Shown: in pieces, positions 26,000-36,412 of the stretch
How positions within the stretch are numbered: position 1 is the first letter of the stretch
How the letters are laid out: every line of letters begins with the position of its first letter
Assembly: GCF_003333325.1 (NCBI RefSeq)
Contig: NZ_QOLC01000051.1
Span: 55,451-119,450 of the forward strand
From: Candidatus Ulvibacter alkanivorans
Lineage (GTDB): Bacteria; Bacteroidota; Bacteroidia; Flavobacteriales; Flavobacteriaceae
Direction: 5' to 3'
Length of the DNA: 64,000 bases
Made by a program: the position numbers and the translations under genes
Notes under the pieces: generated by a model
Databases searched by the model: none
What the model was told of the DNA's origin: nothing
What the model saw: only the letters and a program-made list of their open reading frames with translations

Positions 26000-28927
26000 T
26001 TAGTTGATTTCGATTTCGTCTATAAAGATCCATGCTGTACCGTCGTAAGGGGCTCCCAAATGCCAATCGGGAAGGTCTCCTAAGTTTTTCGCTATGATCT
26101 TTATATAGCGATACGGAGTCGTTGGTTGATCAAATTGTATCGTTTTAATACGTGTTTCTTCGGAAGGGGTTTCTGCTGCTATGCTACGTTCTCCCAATAG
26201 GGTAAAATTGGTGCCGTCATTAGAGACCAAACATTGTACTTGAGTAGGGTAGAAGATCCAGCTTCGCTGATCTTGCAAGAAATTAACGGCTATCGAGTTA
26301 ATAGTTTTCGTAGTACCTAGATCTACTGTTGCGATCACATCGGTGTCTTGATATCCTTGCCAAGCACCGGTCCTAAAATCCTTCGCACCGCGAATTCCAT
26401 CGATCAAGGCATCGTTCCCCCCACCGTTGTACTGATTGGCGTAGTTGGTTTCAAGAGATATACTTAGATTGGGATCGATCTTATAGAATTGAGTGCTAAT
26501 CTCTGCACTTTTTGTATCCTCTTTTTTCGCAAACACGGTTAATTCGGCAGTTTCAGTAATAGTGATAGGCGATTCATATTTTTTGAATTCTGAATTATCT
26601 ATGCTGTAAAAAATATCGGTCGCTGCAGTTGCAACAGCCAACGTTACTTTGGTTGTTTCCTTAAATGCCACTTCGCCGGAAGCAATATATGGAGCAGGAA
26701 CAATTGTGTGATCTACAATGGCTGTTACCGGTTCTTCTCCTTCCGAAGTACCCCAAGAACTAGGTGAATGGGTCATAAAGAACTCCAAGGTCCCACCTTC
26801 CATTATTTCTGAATGTTCTAGATACGTTCGGGACAATTCGCTGCCATTAAGTTCGACCTTTTCGATATAATGGTTGGCATTAGAACGGTTATGGGCGACT
26901 ATTGTAAACTGGGCTCCATTCTCCAAATTGATAGTGGCACGGTCTAGTAACGGACTTCCAATGATGTACTGGTTGCTTCCCGGTGTGACAGGATAAAAGC
27001 CCATGGCACTAAATACATACCAAGCGCTCATTTGTCCGCAATCCTCATTACCGCTAATTCCGTCGGGTTCGTTGGTATAAAGTTCGGTAAGAATTTGATG
27101 TACTTTTTCCTGTGTTTTATGCGGTTTGTTTACAAAGTTATAAAGATACGCCATGTGATGACTAGGTTCGTTCCCATGTGCGTATTGGCCTATTAGACCC
27201 GTAATATCTGCCTGATCACGACCAGAAGTTTGTGTTGCGGCGGTAAATAAGGTATCTAAATGCTCTTCCAATTTATCTTTTCCGCCCATAAGCGACATTA
27301 GTCCGCTAATATCCTGCGGAACGTACAAGCTGTATTGCCAGGCATTGGCTTCGGTATAATTAAAATTTACCTCATAAGGATCAAATGGTGCAAACCAAGT
27401 GTTTCTAAATCGGCCTCGCATAAACTTGGTTTCAGGATCGTAACTATTCTTGTAATATTGAGCTCTTTCAGAAAAAAGTCGGTAATCTTCATGCTGCCCC
27501 ATTTCCTTGGCCATGGCCGCAATGGTCCAGTCGTCGTACGCGTATTCTAAGGTCTTAGAAACCGACTCGCTTTCCTCTTCTACCGGGATGTATCCAAATT
27601 TTTTGTAGGACGCTAGTCCTAAGTGCTGCTGCATGGCACTGTGTTTCATGGCGTTTAATGCTTTGTTTGCATCGTAAGACCTAATGCCTTTTAGGTACGC
27701 ATCGGCGATCACAGGCACCGCATGATAACCAATCATGCAACCTGTATAATTGGCAGATAGGTCCCAAATAGGCATAATACCACCCTCATCATACTTAGCC
27801 AAGAAAGTGTTTATAAAATCGTTGGTTCGTTCGGTTTCGATGATCGTATACAATGGATGCGCTGCGCGATAGGTATCCCATAAAGAAAAGACAGTATAGT
27901 AGTCAAACGCAGTGGTGGAATGTACTTCCAAGTCCATGCCTCTATAGCGTCCATCCACATCTTGATACAAGTTTGGCGCCAACATAGTATGATACAAGGA
28001 AGTGTAAAAATTGATCTTGTCATCGTTAGATTGGGTTTCAACAATGATCTTTTCGAGTTGTCGTTCCCAGCTATTTTCGGCGGCTATTTTTAACTGCTCG
28101 AACGAACTATCTCCAATTTCTTCTTCTCTGTTTTTTTTAGCTCCTGCTTCGTCAACCGCCGAGATACCGATACTAACGTAAATAGGCTCGTTAGTCGGGT
28201 TGTCGAAAAGAAGACCTATTTTGGTAGTTTCTTCAGAAAAGGTTTGAGTGTTTTGCCCAAGTATAGTAAATGGTTTCGATGTCTTTAAATTAAAATAGAG
28301 TTGCTGTTCTTTGGCCCAAGCATCAGAAAAACGATAGCCTTGAACTTCGGTGTTAGACACTAGGGTGATGTTATGCTGAAGCAGCTTATCTCGATGTTCT
28401 AGGTCTAAGATCACAATTTGATTGTCGGCAGAGGGGTACACATACTTGTGTATACCGGCCCTTTTGGTAACGGTGAGGCCAACTTCAATATGGGTCGAAT
28501 CTAAAGTGACTCCGTAGAATCCCGGCGTAGCAATTTCGTTATCGTGAGAAAAATGGGCGCGATATCCTTGCTTGCCATCTGCGCCATTATTGAATAACAA
28601 AGCATTGGTGGGCATTAATAAGATATCACCATAATCACTAACCCCGGTACCACTTAAATGCGTATGCGAAAAACCATAGATGTACGAATCGCTATAATGA
28701 TATCCGCTGCATCCATCCCAACCATCTAGTCTAGTGTCCGGACTTAATTGCATCATTCCAAATGGAAGCGTTGCTCCCGGATAGGTATGTCCGTGGCCAC
28801 CTGTACCTATAAACGGATTTACAAAGGATGTAAGTGATTTATCTTTTTGAGCAGGTTCTAGCCTTTGTTTTTCTGAACAACCTAGTAAAAGACCGAACAG
28901 TACTAACAAAACAAGGGTGTTTCTCAT
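26000..28927 (-). CDS. GH92 alpha-mannosidase, lipoprotein
   Basis: The 975-residue protein has a lipobox (LLLGC, Cys17). The GH92 fold follows with GTGGHGHTYPGATLPFGMMQ, the HTHLSGTGVSDYGD segment, GGIMPIWDLSANYTGCMIGYHAVPV and GNEDCGQMSAWYVFSAMGFYPVTP, the usual catalytic and calcium-site motifs. The C terminus adds a chitobiase/FN3-like domain (about 745-835) and an F5/8-type carbohydrate-binding domain (about 840-975). GH92 enzymes are exo-acting calcium-dependent mannosidases, mostly on alpha-1,2/1,3-mannose of N-glycans. First gene of an operon with glycosylasparaginase and a sugar transporter. Confidence 0.95.
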   Translation of the reverse strand: MRNTLVLLVLFGLLLGCSEKQRLEPAQKDKSLTSFVNPFIGTGGHGHTYPGATLPFGMMQLSPDTRLDGWDGCSGYHYSDSYIYGFSHTHLSGTGVSDYGDILLMPTNALLFNNGADGKQGYRAHFSHDNEIATPGFYGVTLDSTHIEVGLTVTKRAGIHKYVYPSADNQIVILDLEHRDKLLQHNITLVSNTEVQGYRFSDAWAKEQQLYFNLKTSKPFTILGQNTQTFSEETTKIGLLFDNPTNEPIYVSIGISAVDEAGAKKNREEEIGDSSFEQLKIAAENSWERQLEKIIVETQSNDDKINFYTSLYHTMLAPNLYQDVDGRYRGMDLEVHSTTAFDYYTVFSLWDTYRAAHPLYTIIETERTNDFINTFLAKYDEGGIMPIWDLSANYTGCMIGYHAVPVIADAYLKGIRSYDANKALNAMKHSAMQQHLGLASYKKFGYIPVEEESESVSKTLEYAYDDWTIAAMAKEMGQHEDYRLFSERAQYYKNSYDPETKFMRGRFRNTWFAPFDPYEVNFNYTEANAWQYSLYVPQDISGLMSLMGGKDKLEEHLDTLFTAATQTSGRDQADITGLIGQYAHGNEPSHHMAYLYNFVNKPHKTQEKVHQILTELYTNEPDGISGNEDCGQMSAWYVFSAMGFYPVTPGSNQYIIGSPLLDRATINLENGAQFTIVAHNRSNANHYIEKVELNGSELSRTYLEHSEIMEGGTLEFFMTHSPSSWGTSEGEEPVTAIVDHTIVPAPYIASGEVAFKETTKVTLAVATAATDIFYSIDNSEFKKYESPITITETAELTVFAKKEDTKSAEISTQFYKIDPNLSISLETNYANQYNGGGNDALIDGIRGAKDFRTGAWQGYQDTDVIATVDLGTTKTINSIAVNFLQDQRSWIFYPTQVQCLVSNDGTNFTLLGERSIAAETPSEETRIKTIQFDQPTTPYRYIKIIAKNLGDLPDWHLGAPYDGTAWIFIDEIEIN

Positions 28928-29033
28928 AATCTAAAAGTGAGCTCAAAAGATACAAAAACCGTTAAATAAAAGTGAATGTGGCCTACAACTTTTTAAAACC
29001 CCCTATCTTTAAAACCGTCAAAAATTTACCTGA

Positions 29034-30260
29034 ATGCTTCGTTGGATCATTTTTATTGTTATTTATATTTTAGTAGACGTATATGCGTTTCAAGCGGTAC
29101 GTTCCTTAACACGTAATAGTTGGTTACATGGCCTATATGTGTTAGTCTCCGTAGGGATTTTAGCCTTGTTCATTTATCAACTTAGTTATGGAAGCTCGCG
29201 TACAATGACACCGGAACGAATGTATATTTTCGGACTGTTCCTAGCTGTATTTATTCCGAAGCTAATACTCATCATTTTTATGTTTGGGGAAGATATTATT
29301 CGATTGTTCGTTGGGGTGTTCTCTAAATTAGCAGGCAGCGATGAAGGCTTCTATGTGCCATCTCGGAGGAAGTTTATTAGTACCATTGCGCTTGGTGTCG
29401 CGGCCATTCCTTTCGCCTCCTTGTTGTACGGCATGTATAAAGGAAAGTATAATTACAAAGTTTTAAGTTATGCGTTAGCGTTTGATGATCTGCCGGAGGA
29501 ATTCGACGGATTTACACTTACGCAAATAAGTGATATCCATAGTGGAAGTTTTGATAATGCAAAAAAAATAGAATACGCTGTAGATCTTATCAACGAACAA
29601 AAAAGTGACATTATAGTATTTACGGGAGACCTCGTTAATAATGTAGCCGACGAGATGAACGATTGGAAAGCGCTCTTCGGAAGCTTACGCGCAAAAAACG
29701 GTGTGTATTCGGTCTTAGGGAATCACGATTATGGCGATTATGTGAATTGGGAAACAAAAGCTGAAAAAGAAGCGAATCTTTCAGCATTAAAAGACCTACA
29801 ACAAGAAATGGGCTGGGACCTATTACTTAACGAGAATAGAACATTGACGCGCAATGGCGCTACCATTAAACTTATTGGCGTCGAAAACTGGGGCGCTGGA
29901 GGTTTTAAGAAAGCGGGAGATCTTGATAAAGCATGTGAGGGTGTTTCAGAAACCGATTTTAAAATTCTTATGAGTCATGATCCCTCCCATTGGAAAGAAC
30001 AAGTAAAACAAGATCCTAGGAACATACAGCTCACATTAAGTGGTCATACACATGGAATGCAGTTTGGAATTGAAATTCCGGGTTGGTTCAAGTGGAGCCC
30101 GGTGAAATATAGATATGAAAATTGGGCAGGAATCTATGAGGAGTTTGGACGCTATATTAATGTAAACCGGGGCTTCGGATTTCTTGGTTACCCAGGTAGA
30201 GTGGGAATCTGGCCCGAGATCACTGTTATTAAACTGAAAAAGAAGACGAATACCGCATAA
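29034..30260 (+). CDS. Membrane-anchored metallophosphoesterase
   Basis: The 408-residue protein has about four N-terminal hydrophobic helices (1-130). A calcineurin-type phosphoesterase domain follows with the metal-binding motifs DIHSGSF, FTGDLVNN, LGNHDYGDY, MSHDPSHW and LSGHTHGMQFG. Relatives of this layout act on lipid or envelope phosphoesters, for example in UDP-sugar or lipid A steps, but the substrate is unknown here. It is divergent from the GH92 operon and precedes a thioredoxin-like gene. Confidence 0.9.
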   Translation: MLRWIIFIVIYILVDVYAFQAVRSLTRNSWLHGLYVLVSVGILALFIYQLSYGSSRTMTPERMYIFGLFLAVFIPKLILIIFMFGEDIIRLFVGVFSKLAGSDEGFYVPSRRKFISTIALGVAAIPFASLLYGMYKGKYNYKVLSYALAFDDLPEEFDGFTLTQISDIHSGSFDNAKKIEYAVDLINEQKSDIIVFTGDLVNNVADEMNDWKALFGSLRAKNGVYSVLGNHDYGDYVNWETKAEKEANLSALKDLQQEMGWDLLLNENRTLTRNGATIKLIGVENWGAGGFKKAGDLDKACEGVSETDFKILMSHDPSHWKEQVKQDPRNIQLTLSGHTHGMQFGIEIPGWFKWSPVKYRYENWAGIYEEFGRYINVNRGFGFLGYPGRVGIWPEITVIKLKKKTNTA

Positions 30261-30314
30261 TTTGTGGGAAATGCTATATTTGTAATTCCATTGTTCAAGT
30301 AACACTTTAGATAG

Positions 30315-30611
30315 ATGTCAAAATTTGGAGAATTAATTGAAACCAAGGTTCCTGTACTGCTCGACTTTTATGCAGAATGGGATGAAGCTTGTAAGGGGAT
30401 GCACCCGGTGCTACGCGATGTGGCAGCTGCCTTGGGTGATAAAGCTCGAGTAATCAAGATTGATATTGAGAAAAACAAAGAATTGGCCGAAGCGTTACGC
30501 GTAAAAGGACTCCCCACATTGATGATCTACAAAGGGGGTGAAATGAAATGGCGCCAAAGTGGTGAACAAGATGCTAATACGCTTATCGGCCTCGTTAAAG
30601 AATACGTATAA
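30315..30611 (+). CDS. Thioredoxin-fold protein lacking the first active-site cysteine
   Basis: The 98-residue protein has the thioredoxin fold order, with LLDFYAEWDEACKGMHP and the cis-Pro segment VKGLPTLMIYKGGEM. In place of the WCGPCK active site it has WDEACK (Trp22-Asp-Glu-Ala-Cys26), so only the second cysteine is left. It should not act as a dithiol reductase; a monothiol or binding role is more likely. A -7-like box (TATATTTG, 30275-30282) lies 33 bases upstream. Confidence 0.88.
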   Translation: MSKFGELIETKVPVLLDFYAEWDEACKGMHPVLRDVAAALGDKARVIKIDIEKNKELAEALRVKGLPTLMIYKGGEMKWRQSGEQDANTLIGLVKEYV

Positions 30612-30816
30612 CACCTCGTTATCCATAAATCCCTAAGGTTTAGGCATTTTATTTTAAAGCTGTGTCGAGAGCGACCTCATAGTCTTCTCGCAATCAGAGG
30701 GTTGTAGGAAATTCTTACACTTTAACACTATTTAGCCCTGATTTCTTCGACAAAAGTTGTATTTTTTAGATTAAATGTATTTATTTCGCACAAATTTTAA
30801 TCTCACAAAAACAGCT

Positions 30817-32256
30817 ATGAAAAAAATACTCCCCTCACAATCAGTGCCTAATATGGCGGTGCTCTTGGTTGTTAGTTTATTTCTTATCTCTTTTTCTACA
30901 TTCGCTCAAGTAGGTATTGGAACAACAACACCAGACGCCTCATCAGTTTTAGATGTTTCATCTAACACCCAAGGGTTATTAGCACCAAGAATGTCTACTA
31001 CCGATAGGACCAATATTTCGTCACCGGCCGAAGGATTGCTAGTCTTCGATACCGATGAAGATGCTTTCTTTTATTACGATACTACTTCTGGTTCTTGGAT
31101 CGAAATGATCGCTAGTAAAGAAACTCGCGATAATTTTGTACTCGTTAAAAGTGAAGCCGACTTCCCGACGCCTTCAGGAGGTGTTATCACCTTAGACCCA
31201 AATACCTATTATGAGATCAATGGTCTTGTCACATTAAGTAACCCTATTAACTTAAATGACGCATATCTAGCCGGGCTAGACGCTAATGAAGATATACTGT
31301 TCTCTGCTGGAACCGTCTTTTCGGGCAACATGGGAGGAAGTATACGTAACATTACCATCGCCGGAGGCGGTACAGCGTTTAATATCACCGGTGGTTCCTC
31401 ACTTTTATTGCAAAACACCATAGTTAGCGGAATGGCTAATGTAGGGACTATTTCTAATGTCGGACTCTATTTTTCAAACATAGTGCAGTATGTAGGCAAT
31501 ACGAATGGGATTACCTATAATAATATTGGTAGTTTACTTTTGAGCAACCAAGGCTGGTTTGGGAATAACGCAGGAACCTTCGAAACTTTTACCGGTTCGT
31601 TCGATCTTATTCAAAAGGTAAGTGGATTTAGTACTGTAAACGGTTCGGCTGTTGGTATAGATGTAAGTAACAATCCGGCTGTGACCGATGGTGTGATCAT
31701 TGGTACCGCGTTCTCCGGTACTAGTACCACATTTATCGATAAATACACCACCAACACCTACCCGGGCTACAGTTTTACTAATAAATGGACGGTAGACTGC
31801 CCCGGTATCTCTAAAGAAAGTGATGACGATGCCACAGGAAATGTATATTATACCGCTGCTTCAGTTTATACAATTAGTAACAACAACGCGGCCAAAGTAC
31901 AAGTAACAACAACGCCTACACGAATGCTTAGAACCTCTACCGATAACGGTTCCGGGGCGATGAGTAATCGATTGGTGTATGAAGGGTCTAAAACGCGTAA
32001 TTTCATTGTAAATGCCGCACTTTCGTATACGGCCACAGGTGGAAGTCAATTCCGGTTTTCTATTTTTAAGAACGGTGTTGAGGTTCCGGGAACGAGTGTA
32101 CTAATAAACACTTTGGTCACTAACCAAAACCAATCGGTAGCGATCTTAGGAACGGTAGACCTTAAGCCGAACGATTATATAGAAGTGTATGTTCAAAAAA
32201 CATCTTCAGGAAACGAGAGTTTCTTAATACAGTCTTTTAGTATGTTGCTTATGTAG
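30817..32256 (+). CDS. Secreted protein with flavobacterial cell-surface N-terminal motif, unknown function
   Basis: ATG 30817 (MKKILPSQ) gives a normal signal peptide ending in FSTFAQ; an ATG 42 bases upstream would make the leader too long. The 479-residue product starts after cleavage with VGIGTTTPDASSVLDVSS and LLAPRMSTTDR. This phrase is common in surface and adhesin-type proteins of flavobacteria. The middle (about 125-330) is rich in Gly, Asn and Ser with short hydrophobic repeats, consistent with a beta-helix. The C-terminal part looks like a beta-sandwich. No T9SS domain is seen. Confidence 0.75.
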   Translation: MKKILPSQSVPNMAVLLVVSLFLISFSTFAQVGIGTTTPDASSVLDVSSNTQGLLAPRMSTTDRTNISSPAEGLLVFDTDEDAFFYYDTTSGSWIEMIASKETRDNFVLVKSEADFPTPSGGVITLDPNTYYEINGLVTLSNPINLNDAYLAGLDANEDILFSAGTVFSGNMGGSIRNITIAGGGTAFNITGGSSLLLQNTIVSGMANVGTISNVGLYFSNIVQYVGNTNGITYNNIGSLLLSNQGWFGNNAGTFETFTGSFDLIQKVSGFSTVNGSAVGIDVSNNPAVTDGVIIGTAFSGTSTTFIDKYTTNTYPGYSFTNKWTVDCPGISKESDDDATGNVYYTAASVYTISNNNAAKVQVTTTPTRMLRTSTDNGSGAMSNRLVYEGSKTRNFIVNAALSYTATGGSQFRFSIFKNGVEVPGTSVLINTLVTNQNQSVAILGTVDLKPNDYIEVYVQKTSSGNESFLIQSFSMLLM

Positions 32257-32259
32257 TAC

Positions 32260-32919
32260 CTAGAGGCAGACAGCGTCCCATTGCTGCGACCCAATATAAC
32301 TTAAAACCTTCGGTAATGTGTACTGAAGGTTTTTTTGTGCTTTTAGACTATCGTGAAAGACGATGATACTTCCGGGTTTAATGTAATTTTTTACATTCTC
32401 AAGACATTGTGCTTCGGAAACTTTTGTGCTGTAATCCATCGATAGTACATCCCACATTATGACCTGATACCCGTTTTTCCGAAGTAAAGAAACTTGCGCA
32501 CTTGTAATTTTACCGTATGGCGGACGAAAAAGTTTAGTGGTATCTGAAGGCTTTAGATTGTCATTTGCTTGTATTACTTCTTTAAAAGTAGCTTCCGCTT
32601 TGTTTACATCTTCTAAATATGTATGGTTCTTCGTGTCCCAACCTTTAAGATGATGATATGTATGGTTTCCAATGCTATGGCCTTCAGAAATAATACGCGA
32701 AAAAAGTGCAGGTTGTTTCCGCACATTATCTCCAATACAAAAGAAGGTCGCTTTGGCATCCCATTCTTTGAGCTGATCCAGCACCCAAGGAGTGACTTCG
32801 GGTATGGGGCCGTCATCGAAAGTGAGATAGACCTTGTTCTCATTATTAGGAAGCGCCCATGTCACTTTAGGAAATAATCGTTGCAGTGCTTTGGGCGGGT
32901 GTACCAATAATTTTTTCAA
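32260..32919 (-). CDS. Polysaccharide deacetylase (NodB domain)
   Basis: The 219-residue protein has the NodB motifs: TFDDGP (catalytic and metal Asp pair), HSIGNHTYHH (metal His), RPPYG, and VFHDS near the C terminus. It lacks an obvious signal peptide, though the N terminus is short and basic. Such enzymes remove N- or O-acetyl groups from peptidoglycan, chitin-like or other glycans. It lies seven bases downstream of the DUF2723 gene, so the two are likely one unit. Confidence 0.92.
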   Translation of the reverse strand: MKKLLVHPPKALQRLFPKVTWALPNNENKVYLTFDDGPIPEVTPWVLDQLKEWDAKATFFCIGDNVRKQPALFSRIISEGHSIGNHTYHHLKGWDTKNHTYLEDVNKAEATFKEVIQANDNLKPSDTTKLFRPPYGKITSAQVSLLRKNGYQVIMWDVLSMDYSTKVSEAQCLENVKNYIKPGSIIVFHDSLKAQKNLQYTLPKVLSYIGSQQWDAVCL

Positions 32920-32926
32920 GACATTT

Positions 32927-35900
32927 TTATTGTTCTAATTCAACATTTACATTGTCTTGAGCCACCGTGTCGAGTGGAAGATCGACATCGGGTTCTTCGA
33001 TGACCTCTCTATCGAGGTCCATACCTTCATCGGGTGAATAGAAGTGTCTAAACAATTTTAAATAGTCATTGAACTTAGCAGCTTCGGCACGTGCGTATTC
33101 TTCAGAATCCATTACAATTAAGATGTCCACAAGACCGCGATAGCGTTCCATATCGCTAATAATTTCATCGGCAATTTCATACTGCTTTTGTACTTTCATA
33201 CCGCTGTAGTACAACAGGTGTTCCTGATAGATTTGAGAAACTTCTTCATACAAGGCTCTTGCTTTTTCATTTTTACCGATCTCGTAATACCCTAATACGT
33301 ATGGCTCTAACAACGAATAGAATGAGAAATACTTCACCGGCATTTTTTCCATGGCGAGATCGAAAACCTGTTCGGCCTTATCGTTCTTGCCTTCATTAAT
33401 TAGTTTTTCTGCCAAACGAGCGAGATTGCTACGGTAGGTAATACCGTTTCTTCGCGTTTCTATATCGTGGTAAATATCCGGGCTACCGCTATTACCCCAA
33501 TCCCAATTCATTACGATCTCAAACATTTTATCGCTATCCACACGTCCCATATCAAATGGGTTTCGTTGGTCTACAGGAGTTCTAATAGGTACGAGTTTAT
33601 AAGTGACACCATCGAGTTGAAGATAATCCTTCATCCATAGATAGTCATCATCCCCAAATGCACCTCCACTAAAATATATGGGTCGCTCCCAGTTGTTGTT
33701 CGCGATCACGTCCAACATCGCCATTCGATTCTTGTACAAGATATTGCCGTTCAGTGTAATATCGATATACGGTACGATCTTGTCTGCATCCTTTTCAGGG
33801 ACGATTCCGTTTCTAAGTACTGCTTCTTTATCTACTGGGATTCGTATCACTTTAGAAGGGAACGTATGTGCCATCTGACCGCTTTCAAGCTCTACTTGCG
33901 TAACTGGGCTGTCATTGGCCACCCAGTTCATCCAGGTCTTAATATCGATAGTGTCCTGTTTTGTTTGCTGATAGAAAAGGAAATCCCGAGTTCCGAAGGT
34001 ATACTTATCGTGGGTTAATTGCATAGGCAACGGGTCGCTGTCGTACTGTTTGGTCTTCATATCATCGATATACCAATCGGTTTGGAACAAACTTGTATTT
34101 ACAATACGAACGTCTTGTCGATAGCCTTCAATTCCTTGTGCATACCAAAGTGCAAACGTATCATTATCTCCAATGGTAAAGAGGATGGCGTTTTCATCTA
34201 CCGAATCCAGATACATTTTTCCCATCGAATTTGCGGTATATCGGTTCGACCTGTCGTGATCGTCCCAATTTTGGGTCGCCAATAGCACTGGAGCGGCTAA
34301 GGTAGTTGCCGCCATAACAATAGGTAGGGCTAACTTGGGCTTTATGTACTCCTTTAGCATTTCGTACAGCGCATACACCCCAAAACCTATCCACATGGCA
34401 AACACATAGAAAGATCCAACCAAGGCATAATCCCGTTCTCGCGGTTCGAACGGACGCTCATTTAGATAAATTTTTAATGCCAAACCTGTAAATAAGAAGA
34501 AGACCAGCAACACCCAAAAATTCTTAGGATCGTTCTTAAAATGAAACACCAATCCTATGATACCAATAATTAGTGGTAGCATATAATAGGTATTGCGAGC
34601 TTTGTTGTTTTCTATATCGCTGGGTAGGTTTTCTTGAGACCCTAATCGTAGGCTGTCTAAGAAATTGATCCCACTAAGCCAATTACCGTGCAGATCGGTA
34701 TACTGCCCTTGAATATCGTCTTGTCGCCCGGCAAAGTTCCACATAAAATAGCGCCAATACATATATCCAAATTGGTATTCGAACATAAACTTAATGTTCT
34801 GTGCGAAGGAAGGTTTCTGAATATCTAAATACAGCCCAAAATTCTTTAAAAAGGCATCGTAATCCTCTCCACTAACCAACCCCTCTTCGTAGGCCTGTTT
34901 AAACTTTGCGACCTCTTCCATCAAGCGAGGTTCACTTCTGTAATCGCTTTTTACAGAGAATTCTAAGCCATTGGTAAACTCTAAATAATTTGCGTTGTTC
35001 TCTATACTCCACATACGAGGCAAAAATGCTTTATGAGCGTCATCGGTATTCTGACTCGCATTTTTGTAATCGTTAACTATTACATATTTACCGGTTTTCT
35101 CGTCTTGCTCGTATTTTGGTTTGTCGTCCTTATAAGGGTTGTCCGGATCTAATCCTGCGTAGGCTTCGGTGAACAACGGTCCGTAGAATAAGTGTGTTTC
35201 AGGATATTGCTCTCGGTTGTAATAGGCGAGAAGTTCGCGTGCATTGTTTGGATTGTTCTCATTAATCACCGTACCTGCGTTAGCTCTTATGGGTAACATT
35301 AACCAGCTCGAAAAACCAATAAAAATAAAGAGGATGCACAGAATCAAGGTGTTGAATTGTGCATAACCACGCTTACGTGTGTAGCGTAAACCGTAATAGA
35401 ACAAGGCAATAAAGACAAGACCGGCGATAATGGTACCCGAATTGAACGGCAACCCAATACTATTAATGAAAAAGATTTCCGAAGCACTAAAGAACTTCAT
35501 GGTCATTGGCAGTAATAGCTTGAAAATGAAAAGCAAGATGGCAACCACGACCACATTCGCCACTATAAAATTTTTGAAGGTCACCGTTTTGTAATTCTTG
35601 AAGAAATACAAAAAGCCCATGGCCGGTATGGTAAGCAATCCCATAAAGTGAATTCCAAACGATAAACCGATAATAAAAGCTATTAAGATCACCCATCTAT
35701 TGCCACGCGGATTGTTCATATCTCGTTCCCAACGCAAGGCGGCGTAGAACAAAACTGCCATCATAAAGGCGGCGGCGGCATATACCTCGGCCTCAACCGC
35801 ATTAAACCAAAAACTATCGGTAAACGTAAAGGCTAACGATCCAACGGCAGCGCTACCCAAGATGGCCACGGCATTGTTGGTGTTGAGTTCTTGATTTTTG

Positions 35901-36223
35901 GCAACTAGGTTTCGCAGTAAGATGGTTAACGACCAAAACATAAACAGGATCGTAAATGCGCTGGCAAAAACAGACATGAGGTTAATCGTTAGTGCAATAT
36001 TGGTTGGTTCCATTGCGAAAATGGAGAAAAAAGCACCAAGTAACTGATAAAGAGGCGCTCCCGGCGGGTGCCCAACTTCCAAATTACTGGAAGTAGTGAT
36101 GTATTCTCCCGCATCCCAGAAGCTTGCAGTAGGTTCTACTGTGAGCCAATACGTTAGTAAAGCGATGGCAAAAACCGACCAGCCTAGGATATTATTCCAT
36201 CTTGAAAAGTTAAAAGAACCCAT
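32927..36223 (-). CDS. DUF2723 (GT117-like) multi-membrane protein with C-terminal TPR region
   Basis: The 1098-residue protein starts with about ten transmembrane helices. The first loop, WDAGEYITTSSNLEVGHPPGAPLYQLLG, holds the acidic/His motif of DUF2723 and resembles the first loop of protein mannosyltransferase-type GT-C enzymes. A large soluble part follows (ENAILFTIGDNDTFALWYAQGIEGYRQDVRIVN and so on), with TPR-like helices (about 920-1060). This family is almost confined to Bacteroidota and is thought to transfer sugars at the envelope. Acceptor and donor are unknown here. Confidence 0.9.
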   Translation of the reverse strand: MGSFNFSRWNNILGWSVFAIALLTYWLTVEPTASFWDAGEYITTSSNLEVGHPPGAPLYQLLGAFFSIFAMEPTNIALTINLMSVFASAFTILFMFWSLTILLRNLVAKNQELNTNNAVAILGSAAVGSLAFTFTDSFWFNAVEAEVYAAAAFMMAVLFYAALRWERDMNNPRGNRWVILIAFIIGLSFGIHFMGLLTIPAMGFLYFFKNYKTVTFKNFIVANVVVVAILLFIFKLLLPMTMKFFSASEIFFINSIGLPFNSGTIIAGLVFIALFYYGLRYTRKRGYAQFNTLILCILFIFIGFSSWLMLPIRANAGTVINENNPNNARELLAYYNREQYPETHLFYGPLFTEAYAGLDPDNPYKDDKPKYEQDEKTGKYVIVNDYKNASQNTDDAHKAFLPRMWSIENNANYLEFTNGLEFSVKSDYRSEPRLMEEVAKFKQAYEEGLVSGEDYDAFLKNFGLYLDIQKPSFAQNIKFMFEYQFGYMYWRYFMWNFAGRQDDIQGQYTDLHGNWLSGINFLDSLRLGSQENLPSDIENNKARNTYYMLPLIIGIIGLVFHFKNDPKNFWVLLVFFLFTGLALKIYLNERPFEPRERDYALVGSFYVFAMWIGFGVYALYEMLKEYIKPKLALPIVMAATTLAAPVLLATQNWDDHDRSNRYTANSMGKMYLDSVDENAILFTIGDNDTFALWYAQGIEGYRQDVRIVNTSLFQTDWYIDDMKTKQYDSDPLPMQLTHDKYTFGTRDFLFYQQTKQDTIDIKTWMNWVANDSPVTQVELESGQMAHTFPSKVIRIPVDKEAVLRNGIVPEKDADKIVPYIDITLNGNILYKNRMAMLDVIANNNWERPIYFSGGAFGDDDYLWMKDYLQLDGVTYKLVPIRTPVDQRNPFDMGRVDSDKMFEIVMNWDWGNSGSPDIYHDIETRRNGITYRSNLARLAEKLINEGKNDKAEQVFDLAMEKMPVKYFSFYSLLEPYVLGYYEIGKNEKARALYEEVSQIYQEHLLYYSGMKVQKQYEIADEIISDMERYRGLVDILIVMDSEEYARAEAAKFNDYLKLFRHFYSPDEGMDLDREVIEEPDVDLPLDTVAQDNVNVELEQ

Positions 36224-36364
36224 ATAAATGTCTTATTTTGGTAGTGCGAATTTAATAATAATATGTGGAGTCTGGCTATGAAATATTGCTAACGTATAAT
36301 TTTAAAGAGTAGTATCTTATAAAAAGCCTTAAATTAGCATAGTTGTATTTTTTGCCGAAAAATG

Positions 36365-36395
36365 TTTGTACAACAGAAACTTTGTTTTAAATTTG
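36365..36395 (+). promoter_or_regulatory. Bacteroidota-type promoter for tRNA-Gln
   Basis: TTTG (36365-36368), 19 bp, then TAAATTTG (36388-36395) is a full consensus promoter, 17 bases before the tRNA. Confidence 0.75.
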
Positions 36396-36412
36396 CACCC
36401 GCATTATAGTAT

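Noticed and set aside
30632..30648. Weak CCTAA/TTAGG hairpin after the thioredoxin-like gene
   Set aside because: Stem of five A/T-rich pairs with only a short T run; too weak to call as a terminator.
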